The notes: a model not told the origin generated them from the sequence alone. A stretch of DNA of 64,000 bases from Escallonia rubra (GCA_033065855.1 JAVXUO010001736.1:549001-613000); one strand, 5' to 3'; counted from the first letter of the stretch, positions 26,000 to 37,721 are shown. Made by a program: numbers and translations.

Positions 26000-26475
26000 C
26001 GTGGCTCCAGCGCTGGCTATAATTAGCCCTAATTAGTCCTGATTAACAATATTTTAGTAAATCAATTAACCCTAATTAGCTCTAACGAGCCTAATTAGTT
26101 TTAATTAACCCTAAGAACCTGATGAAATTCAAATTAGCTGTAATTACCCCAAATTAGCCCAAATGAACCCAATTATGCGCATATTGATTGTAGTTAGCCT
26201 AATTAGTCATAATTTGCACTAACATAACCCAATTACGCCTAATTAGCGCTAGTTAGGACTAATCATCACTACTCGGCACAATTAAACCCTAATTAGTTAA
26301 TTAGCTATAATTATCCGAAACTAGCCCTCATTAACATTAATTAGCCCTAACATAACCCAATTAAGCCTAATTAGCCCTAATTAGGACTAATCAGCACTAC
26401 TCGGCACAATTAAACCCTAATTAGGACTAAATAACTCTAAGTAGTCCTAATCAACCCTAGTCAGCTATAATGCAT
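26000..26475. repeat. CCCTAATTAG-type degenerate repeats before the TNP2 region
   Basis: Dozens of short units such as CCTAATTAGCCCTAATTAG, with a partly duplicated block (about 26210-26300 and 26330-26420). Like the upstream array it may derive from telomere-like sequence. It runs up to the splice acceptor of the first transposase exon. Confidence 0.75.
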
Positions 26476-26495
26476 CCCTTAAACAAAATTTTCAG

Positions 26496-28950
26496 ATGAG
26501 GGCTGCTTTGATGTGGACTATACATGATTTCCCCGCATTGGGAATGACGTGTGGCTGGAGCACACATGGGAAGCTAGCATGCCCTGCTTGTATGGGCGTG
26601 AACCCCGGTCATACGTTAAAGCATGGCGGAAAGGCCTCGTGGTTCGGATGTCACCGTAAGCTTTTGCCACTGGGCCATCAGTTTCGTAGGCAGAAGGATA
26701 AATTTGACGGGACAATCGAGCGTGAGGTTGTCACGCTGGACTACCCATCTGGTGAAGAAGTACTCTCACACCTGGAGGCACTTGATACTGACATACCACA
26801 CGGTAAGGGTGTGCCGGATCAGAAGATTGCAGGGTTCGGGAAAGAGCACAACTGGAGAAAATTTTGTATCTTCTGGGAGTTAGCCTACTAGAGGACGCTC
26901 GTTATACGAAACAACATGGATGTGATGCATATTGAGAAGAACGTTTTTGATAATGTGTTCAACACAGTGATGAATTTCAAGGGCAAATCGAAAGATCACC
27001 TTAAAGCGAGAAGGGATCTACAACAGTTGGGTGTACGCCGTGAATTGCATCCTCGGACAGTCAGTGGGAGGACCATACTTCCGAAAGCACCTTACTGTCT
27101 AGACAAGAAACAAGTGGAGAAGGTCTGTCAGTGGGGTAAGAATTTGAAGCTTCCGGATGGGTTTGCGTCCAACATATCTCGTTGTTGCAATGTATCGGAA
27201 TGCAAGTTCCAAGGGATGAAGAGTCACGACTACCACGTATTCATGGAGAGATTCATTCCTATTGCCTTCCGGGGACTGTTGCCATGGGTTGTTTGCGAGA
27301 CTTTAACTGAATTATCTCATTTCTTTCGAGATATATGCTCTTCTACGATCCGGGTGAGTAACATGGAAGTGCTTGAGAAGAACATTGTGGTGACGATTTG
27401 CAAGCTGGAGAAAATCTTCCCACCTTCGTTCTTTGATTCAATGGAGCATCTGCCTGTTCACTTGGCATATGAAGCTAAGATGGGTGGACCCGTGCAATAT
27501 CGGTGGATGTATCCCTTCGAGAGGTAATCCTTAAATTGTTACAGTTGTTCGTTTACACTTAATGCGACATCTGTTATCATTGATATTCCACCTAACTCGA
27601 TTCCCTAAATTAAACTTCTAGGTTCATGTTCCATTTAAAGAAAAAAGTCCGTAATAAGGCTCGGGTTGAGGGCTCAATTGTGGAGGCTTACGTAATGGAA
27701 GAACTTGTAAACTTTTGTAGTCAACATTTCGGTTCGGATGTTGGTACAAGGTTAAATCAACTAGGCCGAAATGATCCCGGAGCAAGCACAAATTTGGAAG
27801 GGCAATTGTCAATATTCAAGCAGTCAGGTAGTCCGTTCGGCCGAACGTATACTCGATGGCTAACAGATGAAGAGTACAGTGCTGCAACAATATATGCCCT
27901 TCTAAATTGCGATGAAGTTTCGGCATTCGTTGAGTAAGTTAAAGTCTTAATTCACTTACATTGCTGTACATAATTGAAAGTGTGTGTTAAGCGAGTTAAA
28001 TGCATATTGGTTTGCAGTGAGTTCGATGCGGAATCTTTAATCACTGATCCCGCTGGACTTGAATCTCACCGGAAATCACAATTTGTACAGTGGTTCAAAA
28101 TCCGTGTAAGATTATTTAACGAAATTATATTATGTGTTATATACAGTTCTGTGGCCAATTAGTATACTGATTTATCCTTAATTTTTACCGTCATCTACAA
28201 TAGGTTCAGTCAATGGATAGACCAGTGGCCTCCTGCTTGAAATTACTAGCCGAAGGCCCTAACAAACAAACATTCTGTTACGGAGGCTATATCATCAACG
28301 GGTTTAGGTTTAACGTAAAAGATGATGACCGAACAAAACAAACCCAAAACAGTGGAGTCTTGGTCAACGGCGACTGTTATGCCGAGAATTGCATGGATTT
28401 TTACGGAGAGCTAGATGAGATTGTTGAGCTAACATATCTGGGTTCCCAAAACCGCCTGGTAATGTTCAAGTGTACGTGGTTCGATGTCACATGCAGCAGA
28501 GGAATCCGTGTTAGCTCTCAAGGGATTGTAGATGTCAATGTCAAGTCAAGACTTGCATCAGACGAGCCCTTTGTGTTTGCTAGTCAAGCTGTACAAGTCT
28601 TTTACGCGGAGGACGTCGCCAATCCCAAATCTCATTGGTATACAACTATCAAGTCCAAGAAATTGCCCGTGACATATGACAGTGAGCTAGACTCCTTTCA
28701 AGCCGACTAACCACGTGTCTTGTTCCCTGTTGAGGTCAACAACGAGGAGGACGATCTTCCTCTTCCAACAACACTTCTTGTGGGAGAAGTCGTAGATGAT
28801 GACGCGGAAGATGTTGAAAGTGTTGGAGATGATGTGACCGAGTCTACTGATGAAGAGGATGAATTAGAAGATGAAGAGGACGACGAGTCCCACGAAGAAG
28901 AGGGCGACGAGGATAGTGATGAAGATGATTCGCAAACTGAAAATGATTGA
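26496..28950 (+). pseudogene. CACTA TNP2-like transposase, 5'-truncated and decayed
   Basis: Exons 26496-27523, 27622-27933, 28018-28105 and 28204-28710 join in phase through GT-AG introns. The product begins in the middle of the Transposase_21 family (RAALMWTIHDFPALGMTCGW, HGKLACPACM), continues with DVMHIEKNVFDNV and the DUF4218 region (LPVHLAYEAKMGGPVQYRWM), then a DUF4216-like part (YGGYIINGFRF, WFDVTCSRGIRV). The N-terminal half, with part of the catalytic core, is absent. A TAG at 26889-26891 interrupts WELAY-RT where homologues have Trp. A TAA at 28708-28710 cuts off an in-frame acidic tail (to 28950, very Glu/Asp-rich). It cannot encode full transposase. Confidence 0.9.
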
Positions 28951-29014
28951 CTTGTAATGTTGTAACATCACGGGAAAAATGTAGTAACATTTTAGAACTT
29001 GGTGTTTATTGATG

Positions 29015-29017
<3 letters not shown>

Positions 29018-29062
<45 letters not shown>
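29018..29062. repeat. (TA)n microsatellite between the two CACTA genes
   Basis: About 20 TA units lie between the end of the TNP2 region and the start of the TNPA-like gene. Confidence 0.95.
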
Positions 29063-29127
29063 CCGATGATGATTTATGCCTAAATTATTGTTTTTCACGT
29101 GTTAATGTCTTTGTATATAATCTATAT

Positions 29128-30736
29128 GAAGTCAGATATGGATAGGATACGGGCTATTCGTGGCCGGGCTGGACGCCGAGCTGCTTCCTCCCTGGTTAGT
29201 CCCACCTCGTCATTGCCTACTGATGACGAGGCACAGAGTGATCGCGGACAGCCATCGGGGCCCAGCCCCAGCCGTCGCCGTCACCGTCGCCCCAGCCCCA
29301 GCCATCACCGTCGCCCCAGCCGTCTCCATCTTCCGTGGGTTCTACCTCAGGTATAGTTGATAACGGTGTTTCGTACATTTTCACTAGCCTTATAATTGAA
29401 CTGTATTAATGTCTGTGTTTTGTAGGATCTCGACGAGGCCGTGGTCCGACACGAGGGGTACGCATCGACCCCCAGCGTAAACAGAGAGTTACGCTCACGC
29501 AGGAGGGCCTGTAAGTACTAAAAATATCACCTCATGCCTTATGTTTAAAATTTTTGGGTGTTAATTTATATTTGAACTGTATTAATTAATTTAATTACTT
29601 CTTTGGCAGGATCCTGGAGAATATGGCGAGGACGAAGATCGGCGTTCTTGTGAAGGGCCGATTCTTCGAGCCACGCCTGTACTGGAAGGACTGGGATGCC
29701 GCTGCGAGGGAGGCCCTATGGGAGGAGTGGCTGGTACGGTGAAGTATTTTTTTCAGCGTTAGTAAATGTTAAATTACAGTTTGTTTTATGTTGTTAATTT
29801 GTGTTATTGAATGCATTACAGGAGGGGTTCACGTTTGACACGCCTGAGCAGCAGGTACTGGGGCAGCAGGCTTTCTTTGCCTACATCGGCAAGAATTACC
29901 GCCGATGGCTCCACGATGCACGGGACCGGGCGAAGAAGGCGCTGCCCGCGGGTGCCCCGATGACGGACATGATGAAATATCCCCCACATTGGATATCTCA
30001 CCGTGTATGGGGGGAGATGATAGATCGGTGGGCTGCGGATCCAGGTTGGGACGCCAAGAGTAAGAGCGGGGCTGAGAACAGACAGAACAGAGATCCGACG
30101 CACACGGGGGGGTCGGTGCCACACGACATCGTCCGACACATGAACGCGGTCGAGCACCCGGATCTAGAGGAGGATGAGGTCATAGCTCTGACCAATACTC
30201 AGACGCACGTGCGGAAGAAGGACAAGGACGAGACGCACCAGGCAGGCGACTATATTTCAGATATTGCCCGGCGGATCGATGTGAGTCAATTTATTTAAGT
30301 TAATGTTTTTTCTTTCTATCCTCAATGTCTGTTTCGTTAATTAATGCCCTAACATATCGTTAAACCACTATTTTTGCAGGCCTCGTATGAACAGCTAAGG
30401 GGGTCCGAGCAGCAGTCCGGACAACCATCAATGTCCACTAGTACGGCTGCGAGTACTGGGGGGTTGAAGCGATGGCTGGATACGCCGGAGGTCGTGAATC
30501 GGCCGAAAGGCCGCATACGCGGCCTGCCTAGCACGACTGCTCGTGCCGTGATAGGAGCGTCCTCACCCCCTGCTGCCCCTCCACAGACACCAGCTCCTCG
30601 GCCTCAGTTGGACGACGAGGAGATCCAGCGCATTGCTACAGTGGTGTGTCGGATAATGAGGGAGCAGGGCACTGCTGGACCAGCCGCCCCGGCCCCGGTT
30701 CAGCAGGATCCAGATCCGGGACTCGGGAACCCCTGA
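29128..30736 (+). CDS. TNPA-like CACTA protein (Transposase_24/Ptta family)
   Basis: Exons: about 29128-29350, 29426-29510, 29610-29733, 29822-30280 and 30380-30736 (TGA), with phase-matched GT-AG introns from exon 2 on. The body MARTKIGVLVKGRFFEPRLY, PHWISHRVWGEMIDRW and TGGSVPHDIVRHM is typical of the plant Ptta/En/Spm accessory transposase. The C-terminus is Pro/Ala-rich with a short helix (DDEEIQRIATVVCRIMREQ). Exon 1 starts MKSDMDRIRAIRGRAGRR; its Pro/Ser repeat tail matches exon 2 (SRRGRGPTRGVRIDPQRK) only after a one-base frame change inside the repeat, so exon 1 may be frameshifted. Known TNPA proteins bind subterminal repeats and repress or assist transposition. Confidence 0.85.
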
Positions 30737-30999
30737 TGAGCCCCTTCCCGTGCCCGTTCCTAGCTTCCCCCCCCCCCCCCCCCGCGCCCGGCTTGTACTC
30801 TTCTCCCCTCTCATAACGGACTATCTCCGGTTCCCGGCTTGTACATGTTTGAGTTTATTTTATAATAAATATTTTTTATAATTGATTATATATATTTCTT
30901 TCTGTATTTCGCTTATTGCGCGTTGTTGTTGAGAATTGAAAATTGTATTTCTGTACAGGTTTAGGTAATTAAAAAATTCAAAAAATTCAAAAAAAAATT

Positions 31000-31345
31000 T
31001 GACTTTTGGCGACGGATTTATTCCGTCGCTAAAGTATTCATTTCAATCAGTTATTTAGCGACGGAATATTCCGTCGCTAAAGATTTAATCCGTCGCTAAT
31101 TGGACAAAGAAGAAAATAAATTAAAATTCTAAAAATATAATTAGCGACAGAATATCCGTCGCTAATGAAAAATAAATCCGTCGGTAAAAATCACATATTT
31201 AGCGACGGATTTAAAAATTCCGTCGCTAAACTATTAGTGACAGACTTTTATACGAGGGATTTTTAGCGACGGTGAATCCGTCGCTAATTCTTTTAGCGAC
31301 GGATTTTGGGCTTTTAGCGACGGATTTTCCCGTCGCTAAAAGCCT
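31000..31345. repeat. CACTA 3' subterminal repeats
   Basis: About twelve TTAGCGACGGA/TCCGTCGCTAAA motifs in both orientations, including several inverted pairs, occur before the right terminus. They mirror those at the left end. Confidence 0.9.
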
Positions 31346-31362
31346 GTTTTCTTGTAGTGTAT

Positions 31363-32596
31363 AGCAGCGAATATTTTAGAACGGAGAGGTTGATTGGTGT
31401 GGAAGTAATGATGGAAGGGGTAGTTTGGATTTTGGGTTGGGGGTGGGGGGGGGGGGATACATCTGTGATGGCGCGACAACATTGGTGCATTGGCGGATGC
31501 AACAGCGAAGGGGTGTCACTTACATGTCATGTGTCATTTTTTACTTTAAAGGCATGAAATGACCAATCTAACGGGGAATAACAAACAAAAGGACTAAAAT
31601 AGTGACAAGGCTTTGTATACAGCCAAGTTTCATGAATTTGAGAGTACATGGAGAGAGAGAGAGAGAGAGGGGGGAGCGAGCGAGCGAGAGAGAGAGAGAG
31701 AGAGAGAGGAAAAATGGACCTAACCCATAAAGTAAACTCTCGCATTCGATTGAGAACATAATTGTTGAATGTCATTACTAGGAGGCCTCCGGTGGGAAGC
31801 TCACATCAAGCACCTTCCAACTTCATTTTTGGAAGAAAGGCGTGTAAGCATTACGCTGTCGCTTTAATGAAAGCAAAGTTTAATCGGCTTCATACATCTT
31901 ATGGTGAGTTTTTTCAAATCTACTTTAATTGCTAATTTTTTTACCAAAGTACATTATATGTGTCCACATTCTTTTTACCGTTGTTAGTTTGTAACCATTA
32001 ACCAATTATTAACAAACTAACTTCATTTTGTTAGGGTTGATTAGATTAACCAGATGACTTCATATTGACACAACCGTCATTTAATTTATTTATTTTTGTT
32101 ATACTTTCGGCTTTCCAAAGCTGTCCTTGAAATAAGAGAATTAAAAAAAAAATTTGGTACAAACGGCATCTTCTTGAAGTTTTTCACAAAACTTGAAAAT
32201 AAAAATAAAGTAAAATGCTATCCAAATGATATGTAAGAGCGTATCTACATTATCTCTATTTTTAAAAGTGGTATTACGAATTTTCGCTTTTCACTAAAAG
32301 AGTGCACGCCATCTTTTAGCAGACGAAAAACCAAAGTTTGACAATGGTTTTTTTTTTTTTTTTTTTGTTTCTAGAAGCACCACTGTAGACGAGCGCTTGG
32401 GGTCCGTGGGCCCCCACCACTACGCGCCAACGTAGACCCAGGTGGCGCACACCAAACAGTTCATTTGACTGCCGCCTCATTCTCACGTACTTCCAACCAA
32501 TTGCATTTTCACACGTGTTTAACTTCATCTGCCCTTGAAAAAATTTCAGACAAAAAACCTACAACTTGCACCAAGTAAGCCCAAAATAACTTTTGA
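31363..32596. other. Non-coding right flank of the CACTA element
   Basis: 31383-31500 resembles the left CACTA flank at 22706-22800. (GA)n/(GC)n tracts lie at 31650-31710. 31769-31901 is exon-like (AG before it, GTGAG after it) but I cannot identify it. The rest is AT-rich and shows nothing. Confidence 0.5.
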
Positions 32597-33893
32597 AATT
32601 CCATGCATTTTGAGCATTTCAAGTTTAGGGGTCTTACAGGTCAACACAAGAGATATTATAGAAAAAGCTAAAAAAAAATTTACTTTTTTTTTTCAAATTG
32701 GCCGGTTCGATTTGATATTTTGCTAAAATTCAAGCTTTTGTTCGATTTTCATGTTGAAATTTTTTGATCAGGATAAAGAACCAAAAAAACTGAATTATTA
32801 AGTATGGAATTTGAAATTCTAACTATTTCAAGCAAAGCAATATCGTTTTGGGTATTTGTATATAAAAGTAATTAAACCCAAATATAACCTATCCCTGATT
32901 GCTAACCCCAGATCGTGATCAAAAAATTCCATGCATTTTGAGCATTTCAAGTTTAGGGGTCTTACAGGTCAACACAAGAGATATTATAGAAAAAGCTAAA
33001 AAAAAATTTACTTTTTTTTTTCAAATTGGCCGGTTCGATTTGATACTTTGCTAAAAATCAAGTTTTTGTTCGATTTTCATGTTGAAAATTTTTTATCAGG
33101 ATAAAGAACCAAAAAAACTGAATTATTAAGTGTGAAATTTGAAATTCTAACTATTCCAAGCAAAGCAATATCGTTTTGGGTATTTGTATATAAAAGTAAT
33201 TAAACCCAAATATAACCTATCCCTGATTGCTAACCCCAGATCGTGATCAAAAAATTCCATGCATTTTGAGCATTTCAAGTTTAGGGGTCTTATAGGTCAA
33301 CACAAGAGATATTATAGAAAAAGCTAAAAAAAAATTTACTTTTTTTTTTCAAATTGGCCGGTTCGATTTGATATTTTGCTAAAATTCAAGTTTTTGTTCG
33401 ATTTTCATGTTGAAAATTTTTTATCAGGATAAAGAACCAAAAAAGCTGAATTATTAAGTGTGAAATTTGAAATTCTAACTATTTCAAGCAAAACAATATC
33501 GTTTTGGGTATTTGTATATAAAACCCAAATATAACCTATCCCTGATTGCTAACCCCATATCGTGATCAAAAAATTCCATGCATTTTGAGCATTTCAAGTT
33601 TAGGGGTCTTACAGGTCAACACAAGAGATATTATAGAAAAAGCTAAAAAAAATTTACTTTTTTTTTTCAAATTGGCCGGTTCGATTTGATATTTTGCTAA
33701 AATTCAAGTTTTTGTTCGATTTTCAAGTTGAAAATTTTTGATCAAGATAAAGAACCAAAAAAACTGAATTATTAAGTGTGGAATTTGAAATTCTAACTAT
33801 TTCAAGCAAAGCAATATCGTTTTGGGTATTTGTATATAAAAGTAATTAAACCCAAATATAACCTATCCCTGATTGCTAACCCCATATCGTTAT
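32597..33893. repeat. Four tandem copies of a 328-bp repeat
   Basis: Unit starts (AATTCCATGCATTTTGAGC) are at 32597, 32925, 33253 and 33572, giving periods of 328, 328 and 319 bp. Copy 3 lacks about 9 bp (AGTAATTAA region). The copies are nearly identical and each ends with AACCTATCCCTGATTGCTAA. No coding potential. The high similarity suggests recent unequal exchange or slippage-type amplification. Confidence 0.95.
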
Positions 33894-33965
33894 TCCCCCC
33901 CCACCTCCCCCTCCCCCCCCCGCCCCCCCCCCGGGACCCTCTGTGTGTGTGTGTGTGTGTGTGTA
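33894..33965. repeat. C-rich tract and (TG)n microsatellite
   Basis: Runs of 7-10 C separated by single bases (33894-33932) are followed by about 12 TG units (33941-33963), directly at the end of the 328-bp array. It gives Pro-rich and Thr/His-rich spurious frames. Confidence 0.9.
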
Positions 33966-35200
33966 CATATATACATATTTTATGTTTGTTTGTGTGCATG
34001 CGCAAAACAAAAAACCTTTTAACTGTTTAGTTTTCAAAATTTTGGTTATATTCTTAGGGTCCTTATTCGGTTCAGTTTTATCCGAATAAATACCCTTGGT
34101 CACATGTAATTATGACATCTAAACTTTTAAAAATATATATGTTCTTATCTAACAGGTAGAAGCAAATCCCAAACTAGAAAAAAAATTCAAGATTTAAAAA
34201 GTAAACACTTGTACGTTGTTTCCACTATTAAAAAAAGAAAGAAAGAAGTAAGAAAGTTTTACTCACGATTGATGGATTTTAGGATAATAAGGAGTCAAGT
34301 TTTCACAACTCTTATCTCATCAGTGATTGCACGAGCCCGTCATGCAACATCAGTAAGGAATGCCTTTTTCTCCAAAGCGATGCTTCAATAAGTTTAAGAA
34401 ATTGCCATCCGCACCCCACTTTGCCTCACATGCTACATTTTTGTCTCTAAACATGACAAAGTATTTCGAGAGAGAATCAAAAAGCGTTATTTCCTCCGCT
34501 GCATTGACTTTTTACGAGACAGTAGGATATATTTTGGTAAGGGAGCTAGAAAGAATTTAAATGTACTTTTAACAATTAATGAAGCGTGGACAAGTATATA
34601 AGAGTGTAAAAACAGGAGTTATGTTTTGCTAAAATTGAATTGAACTCAAATATAGATCAAATAAGTATTAATGCTTTCCAAGATCAAAATAGAGTAATAA
34701 TAACAACAGAGACCAACATTTGTATGTACTGTGGATCACAAAAATCCACAAAAAAGTTTTAACAGAGAAAAAGAAATATATATAAATATGAAAAAGAATT
34801 CAACAACGGATGTGAAACGCGAGTGATAAAAAGAAGAGAGCGGTTATAGAGTCCCGTAGCTTTATGCACCAAAAAAAAAAAAAAATATTGAATGGAACTC
34901 AACTTGGAGCATAACTTTTATGCACAAAGAGTTGGTGCGCTTCCTCAACTTTTCAGACAGTTTGGCATGAAACTTTTATATACGTAACAAAATGGACACT
35001 GAAATTGCACGTCTTGCGGAAGAAAGGGCAGGGGGGGCGTGTCCACTGCGTGTGCTATTCGTGTAAGCGAAAGCTTGCCCTGTCGTCGTCGTTTCACCAT
35101 TCATTACTGCACAAAACACTCCTTGTTAGTTACTGAGTGAGTGAATTATTCCTCTTCACCTTCCAATTCTGTACTACTTACCAACAGTTCCCCCTTTCAA
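33966..35200. other. AT-rich non-coding DNA upstream of the ROH1 gene
   Basis: No gene or identifiable transposon is supported. The last 200 bp may belong to the distal promoter of the downstream gene. Confidence 0.55.
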
Positions 35201-35822
35201 CTCTCTCACACCCCCAAATACGCGGTCCAAACACCCCCAATATAAGCCTACCCCCCTCCTGTTAGGGTTTCAAACACATCCCTTTTCCCATTCCTCCCTC
35301 TCTCTCTCTCTCTCTCTCTCTCCTTTTTGTGCCTCTATCTTTCGTTGTCAAGATTTTCAGTTTTTTTCGTTCTTGATATATCCGGGTTTTGAGCCATTTG
35401 GGTTCTAGGGTTTTCAATTGGGGACATTCTGAAGGTTCTTTGTCCCTATTTCTTCTTTTTCAGCAATCTTCGAGCTCAATTTGGTTGTTCTCCATCTGGG
35501 TTTCGTCTTGATCGTCATTTGGCAGCTGGAACAATCACTTTTCTTTTTGGACAGGTTTTGTTCTATTTCTTGTGCACCCATTTTGAGAAATCGCCTAATT
35601 TTCAAGTCATTTTTCAGCCATTCTGAATTGCTCTCTTTCTGGGGTTTCTTGGTCTTGATTGTAATTGTTCTGTGAAGGGTTTGTTTATCTTGTCCCAATT
35701 CTTCAACCCATTTCTGTTCTAGGGATTTCATTTGGAAAATTCCCTCTTTTCGTATCGGGCATTTGCTTTGCTGGTTCCAAAAGAAAAAAAAAACAATCTT
35801 TGAGTTTTTGTTCATGTAAGAA
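35201..35822 (+). promoter_or_regulatory. Probable core promoter and 5' UTR of the ROH1-like gene
   Basis: A TATA-like element (CAATATAAGCC near 35238) precedes a pyrimidine-rich (CT)n tract at 35296-35322, a common feature of plant 5' leaders. The rest up to the ATG is T-rich and free of a long reading frame, fitting a long 5' UTR that may contain an intron. Placement of the transcription start is an inference. Confidence 0.45.
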
Positions 35823-36995
35823 ATGCCAGCAACAGAGTACCAAGGCTCAGCAGCAGCAGCATCCTTTACGAATTTGGGCCGTTCCTTTTTTAGCATTCAT
35901 CGCGAGCAGGTGCATTCTATGGACACCGCTCATGAGGCCACAAGTCAAGAACAGGAGCTACAGGCCTTCCAGAGGCAGGTCGCCCAGCGATTTCACGATT
36001 TATCATCTGTAGACTCGAATGACCTGCTCTCCTTGTCGTGGATTAGCAAGCTTCTCGATGCATTCCTCTGTTGCCAGGAGGAATTTAGGGCTATATTGTT
36101 TAACAACAGAGCGTGCTTGAATAGACTGCCAATGGATCGGTTGTTATCCGAGTTCTTTGAGAGGAGTGTCAAGGCTCTTGATGTTTGCAACGCGATTAGA
36201 GATGGGATTGAGCAGATCAGGCAGTGGCAGAAGCAGTTGGAGATAGTTTTGTGTGCATTAGACAACCAGAAGAGTCTTGGGGAAGGTCAATTTCGTCGCG
36301 CAAAGAAGGCGTTGATCGATTTGGCAATTGGGATGCTTGATGAGAGGGAGTCAAATGCGGCTGTTGCTCATAGGAATAGGTCTTTCGGGCGTAACAACGC
36401 TCAGAGGGATCACAGGTCACTCGGACATTTTCGATCGTTGTCTTGGAGTGTTTCACGGAATTGGTCAGCTGCTAGGCAGCTGCAGGCAATTGGGAACAGC
36501 TTGGCTGCTCCCAGGCCTAATGATATCATGGCCACCAATGGACTTGCGGTAGCTGTTTTTACTATGAACTATGTGTTGTTGTTTGTAATGTGGGCTCTTG
36601 TAGCCGCCATCCCTTGTCAAGACCGTGGCCTTCAAACCCATTTTTATATCGCTAAACAATTTGTTTGGGCTGGTCCAATTCTCTCTCTACATGAAAGGAT
36701 TTTGGAGGAGTCAAAGAAGAGGGATCGAAGAACTGCTCCTGGGTTGTTGAAGGAGATACATGAAATTGAGAAATGTGCACGCCATATGAATGAACTGACC
36801 GATACGGTTCACTTCCCCTTGACTGAGGAGAAGGAAGGAGATGCAAGGCAGAGAGTGCAGGAGCTAGCACTAGTTTATGGAGCAATAAAGGAAGGGTTGG
36901 ACCCGGTGGAACGGCAGGTGAGGGAAGTGTTCCATAGGATTGTGCGCAGTAGAACTGAGGGTCTTGACTCTATGGGAAGAGCGAATCATGAGTAA
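35823..36995 (+). CDS. ROH1: ROH1-like protein (DUF793 family), 390 aa
   Basis: A single uninterrupted exon starts [20 protein letters not shown] in a good context (AAGAAATGCC) and ends TGA at 36995. It carries family landmarks: QVHSMD near residue 30, [21 protein letters not shown], a strongly conserved central block [34 protein letters not shown], and [10 protein letters not shown] hydrophobic segment at about residues 240-260 ([20 protein letters not shown]) could be a membrane anchor. The length fits the family. Arabidopsis ROH1 was reported to bind the exocyst subunit EXO70A1 and to affect seed-coat mucilage; relatives include BYPASS1-type proteins. Codons are intact and there are no transposon signatures, so this is a functional host gene. 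Confidence 0.92.
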   Translation: MPATEYQGSAAAASFTNLGRSFFSIHREQVHSMDTAHEATSQEQELQAFQRQVAQRFHDLSSVDSNDLLSLSWISKLLDAFLCCQEEFRAILFNNRACLNRLPMDRLLSEFFERSVKALDVCNAIRDGIEQIRQWQKQLEIVLCALDNQKSLGEGQFRRAKKALIDLAIGMLDERESNAAVAHRNRSFGRNNAQRDHRSLGHFRSLSWSVSRNWSAARQLQAIGNSLAAPRPNDIMATNGLAVAVFTMNYVLLFVMWALVAAIPCQDRGLQTHFYIAKQFVWAGPILSLHERILEESKKRDRRTAPGLLKEIHEIEKCARHMNELTDTVHFPLTEEKEGDARQRVQELALVYGAIKEGLDPVERQVREVFHRIVRSRTEGLDSMGRANHE

Positions 36996-37510
36996 GGGAT
37001 GTTAGAACTCGCGAGCTTGTTCTGAATTTTGATTACCTTTGGAGTAAGAGAATGATTTGTGGCAATGTGCTTACAAATAAAAAACCAAGGAGGTAAAGTT
37101 CCGGTAATTTATACCTGATATCGTTGTTACGTTGTATAGCATTTAGGAGATGGATTGGACCTCCGCGGTCCATGGTGCTGTTATCCAGCTTGTTTCACTA
37201 ATGTATAATTAAAATTCTGAGTAAAGCTGCTGCTTCATGTTTTTGAGATGTCTTTGTTCGAATGCTTTCTGTTCAAATTTTGGTAGAAACATGTAAAATC
37301 CATTGAGATTTTATCTGGTTCCTTGATAGAATTAAAGCTGTTGTGTGAAGCAACATGAGATTTCTTCTTTTTCTCAATTGATCTCTTTAGTGGGTGCTGT
37401 GATTCCAATGCACTGGAAATTGTGATCGTAATCTAGTCTTCGAAAGGTTTGCAATAACTGCATTTCTGTGTGTTCTTTGGACAACTGGGGCATTTCCTCT
37501 GTAGGAGGGG
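36996..37510 (+). other. Probable 3' UTR and downstream DNA of the ROH1-like gene
   Basis: AT-rich sequence with several AATAAA-like words (for example near 37075) and no coding signature. A terminator position cannot be fixed. Confidence 0.4.
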
Positions 37511-37514
37511 TCTT

Positions 37515-37721
37515 ATGGAGAGCTTGTAAAACTCTTTTGCCTACTAACTTCATAAGCGTGGGAGAGTCGCTCACAAAGTTTTGTTGAGTTTGCTCTAGCC
37601 TAAAAAATGAAGGATGTGGAGAGTTTGTAAAACTCTTTTGCCCACTAACTTCATAAGCAACTTTCCTTCATTTGTTAGGCTAGAGCAAAGTCACAAAACT
37701 TTGTCAGCGACGCTCCCACGC
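37515..37721. repeat. Compound direct plus inverted repeat downstream of ROH1
   Basis: Segment A (37515-37556, TTGTAAAACTCTTTTGCC core) is repeated directly at 37616-37658. Segment B (37557-37613) is repeated in inverted orientation at 37663-37721 (GCTCTAGCCT...TCGCTC versus its complement). The order A-B-A-B' can fold into a hairpin of about 57 bp. It may be a rearranged MITE. Confidence 0.75.

Larger units (their letters stand above)
22825..31359. mobile_element. CACTA (En/Spm) DNA transposon, 8.5 kb
   Basis: The ends are CACTACAAGAAAA at 22825 and its near-complement TTTTCTTGTAGTG ending at 31359. The 3-bp target TAT is duplicated (22822-22824 and 31360-31362). Both subterminal zones contain many TTAGCGACGGA/TCCGTCGCTAAA motifs, the usual CACTA transposase-binding repeats. 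Inside are a decayed TNP2-like transposase (26496-28950) and a TNPA-like gene (about 29128-30736), both on the plus strand. The TNP2 5' part is missing and its place is taken by telomere-like and AATTAGCCCT repeats, so the copy is probably non-autonomous. Confidence 0.96.

Noticed and set aside
35414-35896. 160-codon minus-strand frame at the ROH1 5' side
   Set aside because: Antisense of a pyrimidine-rich 5' leader (Lys-rich translation) overlapping the ROH1 start; no domain.
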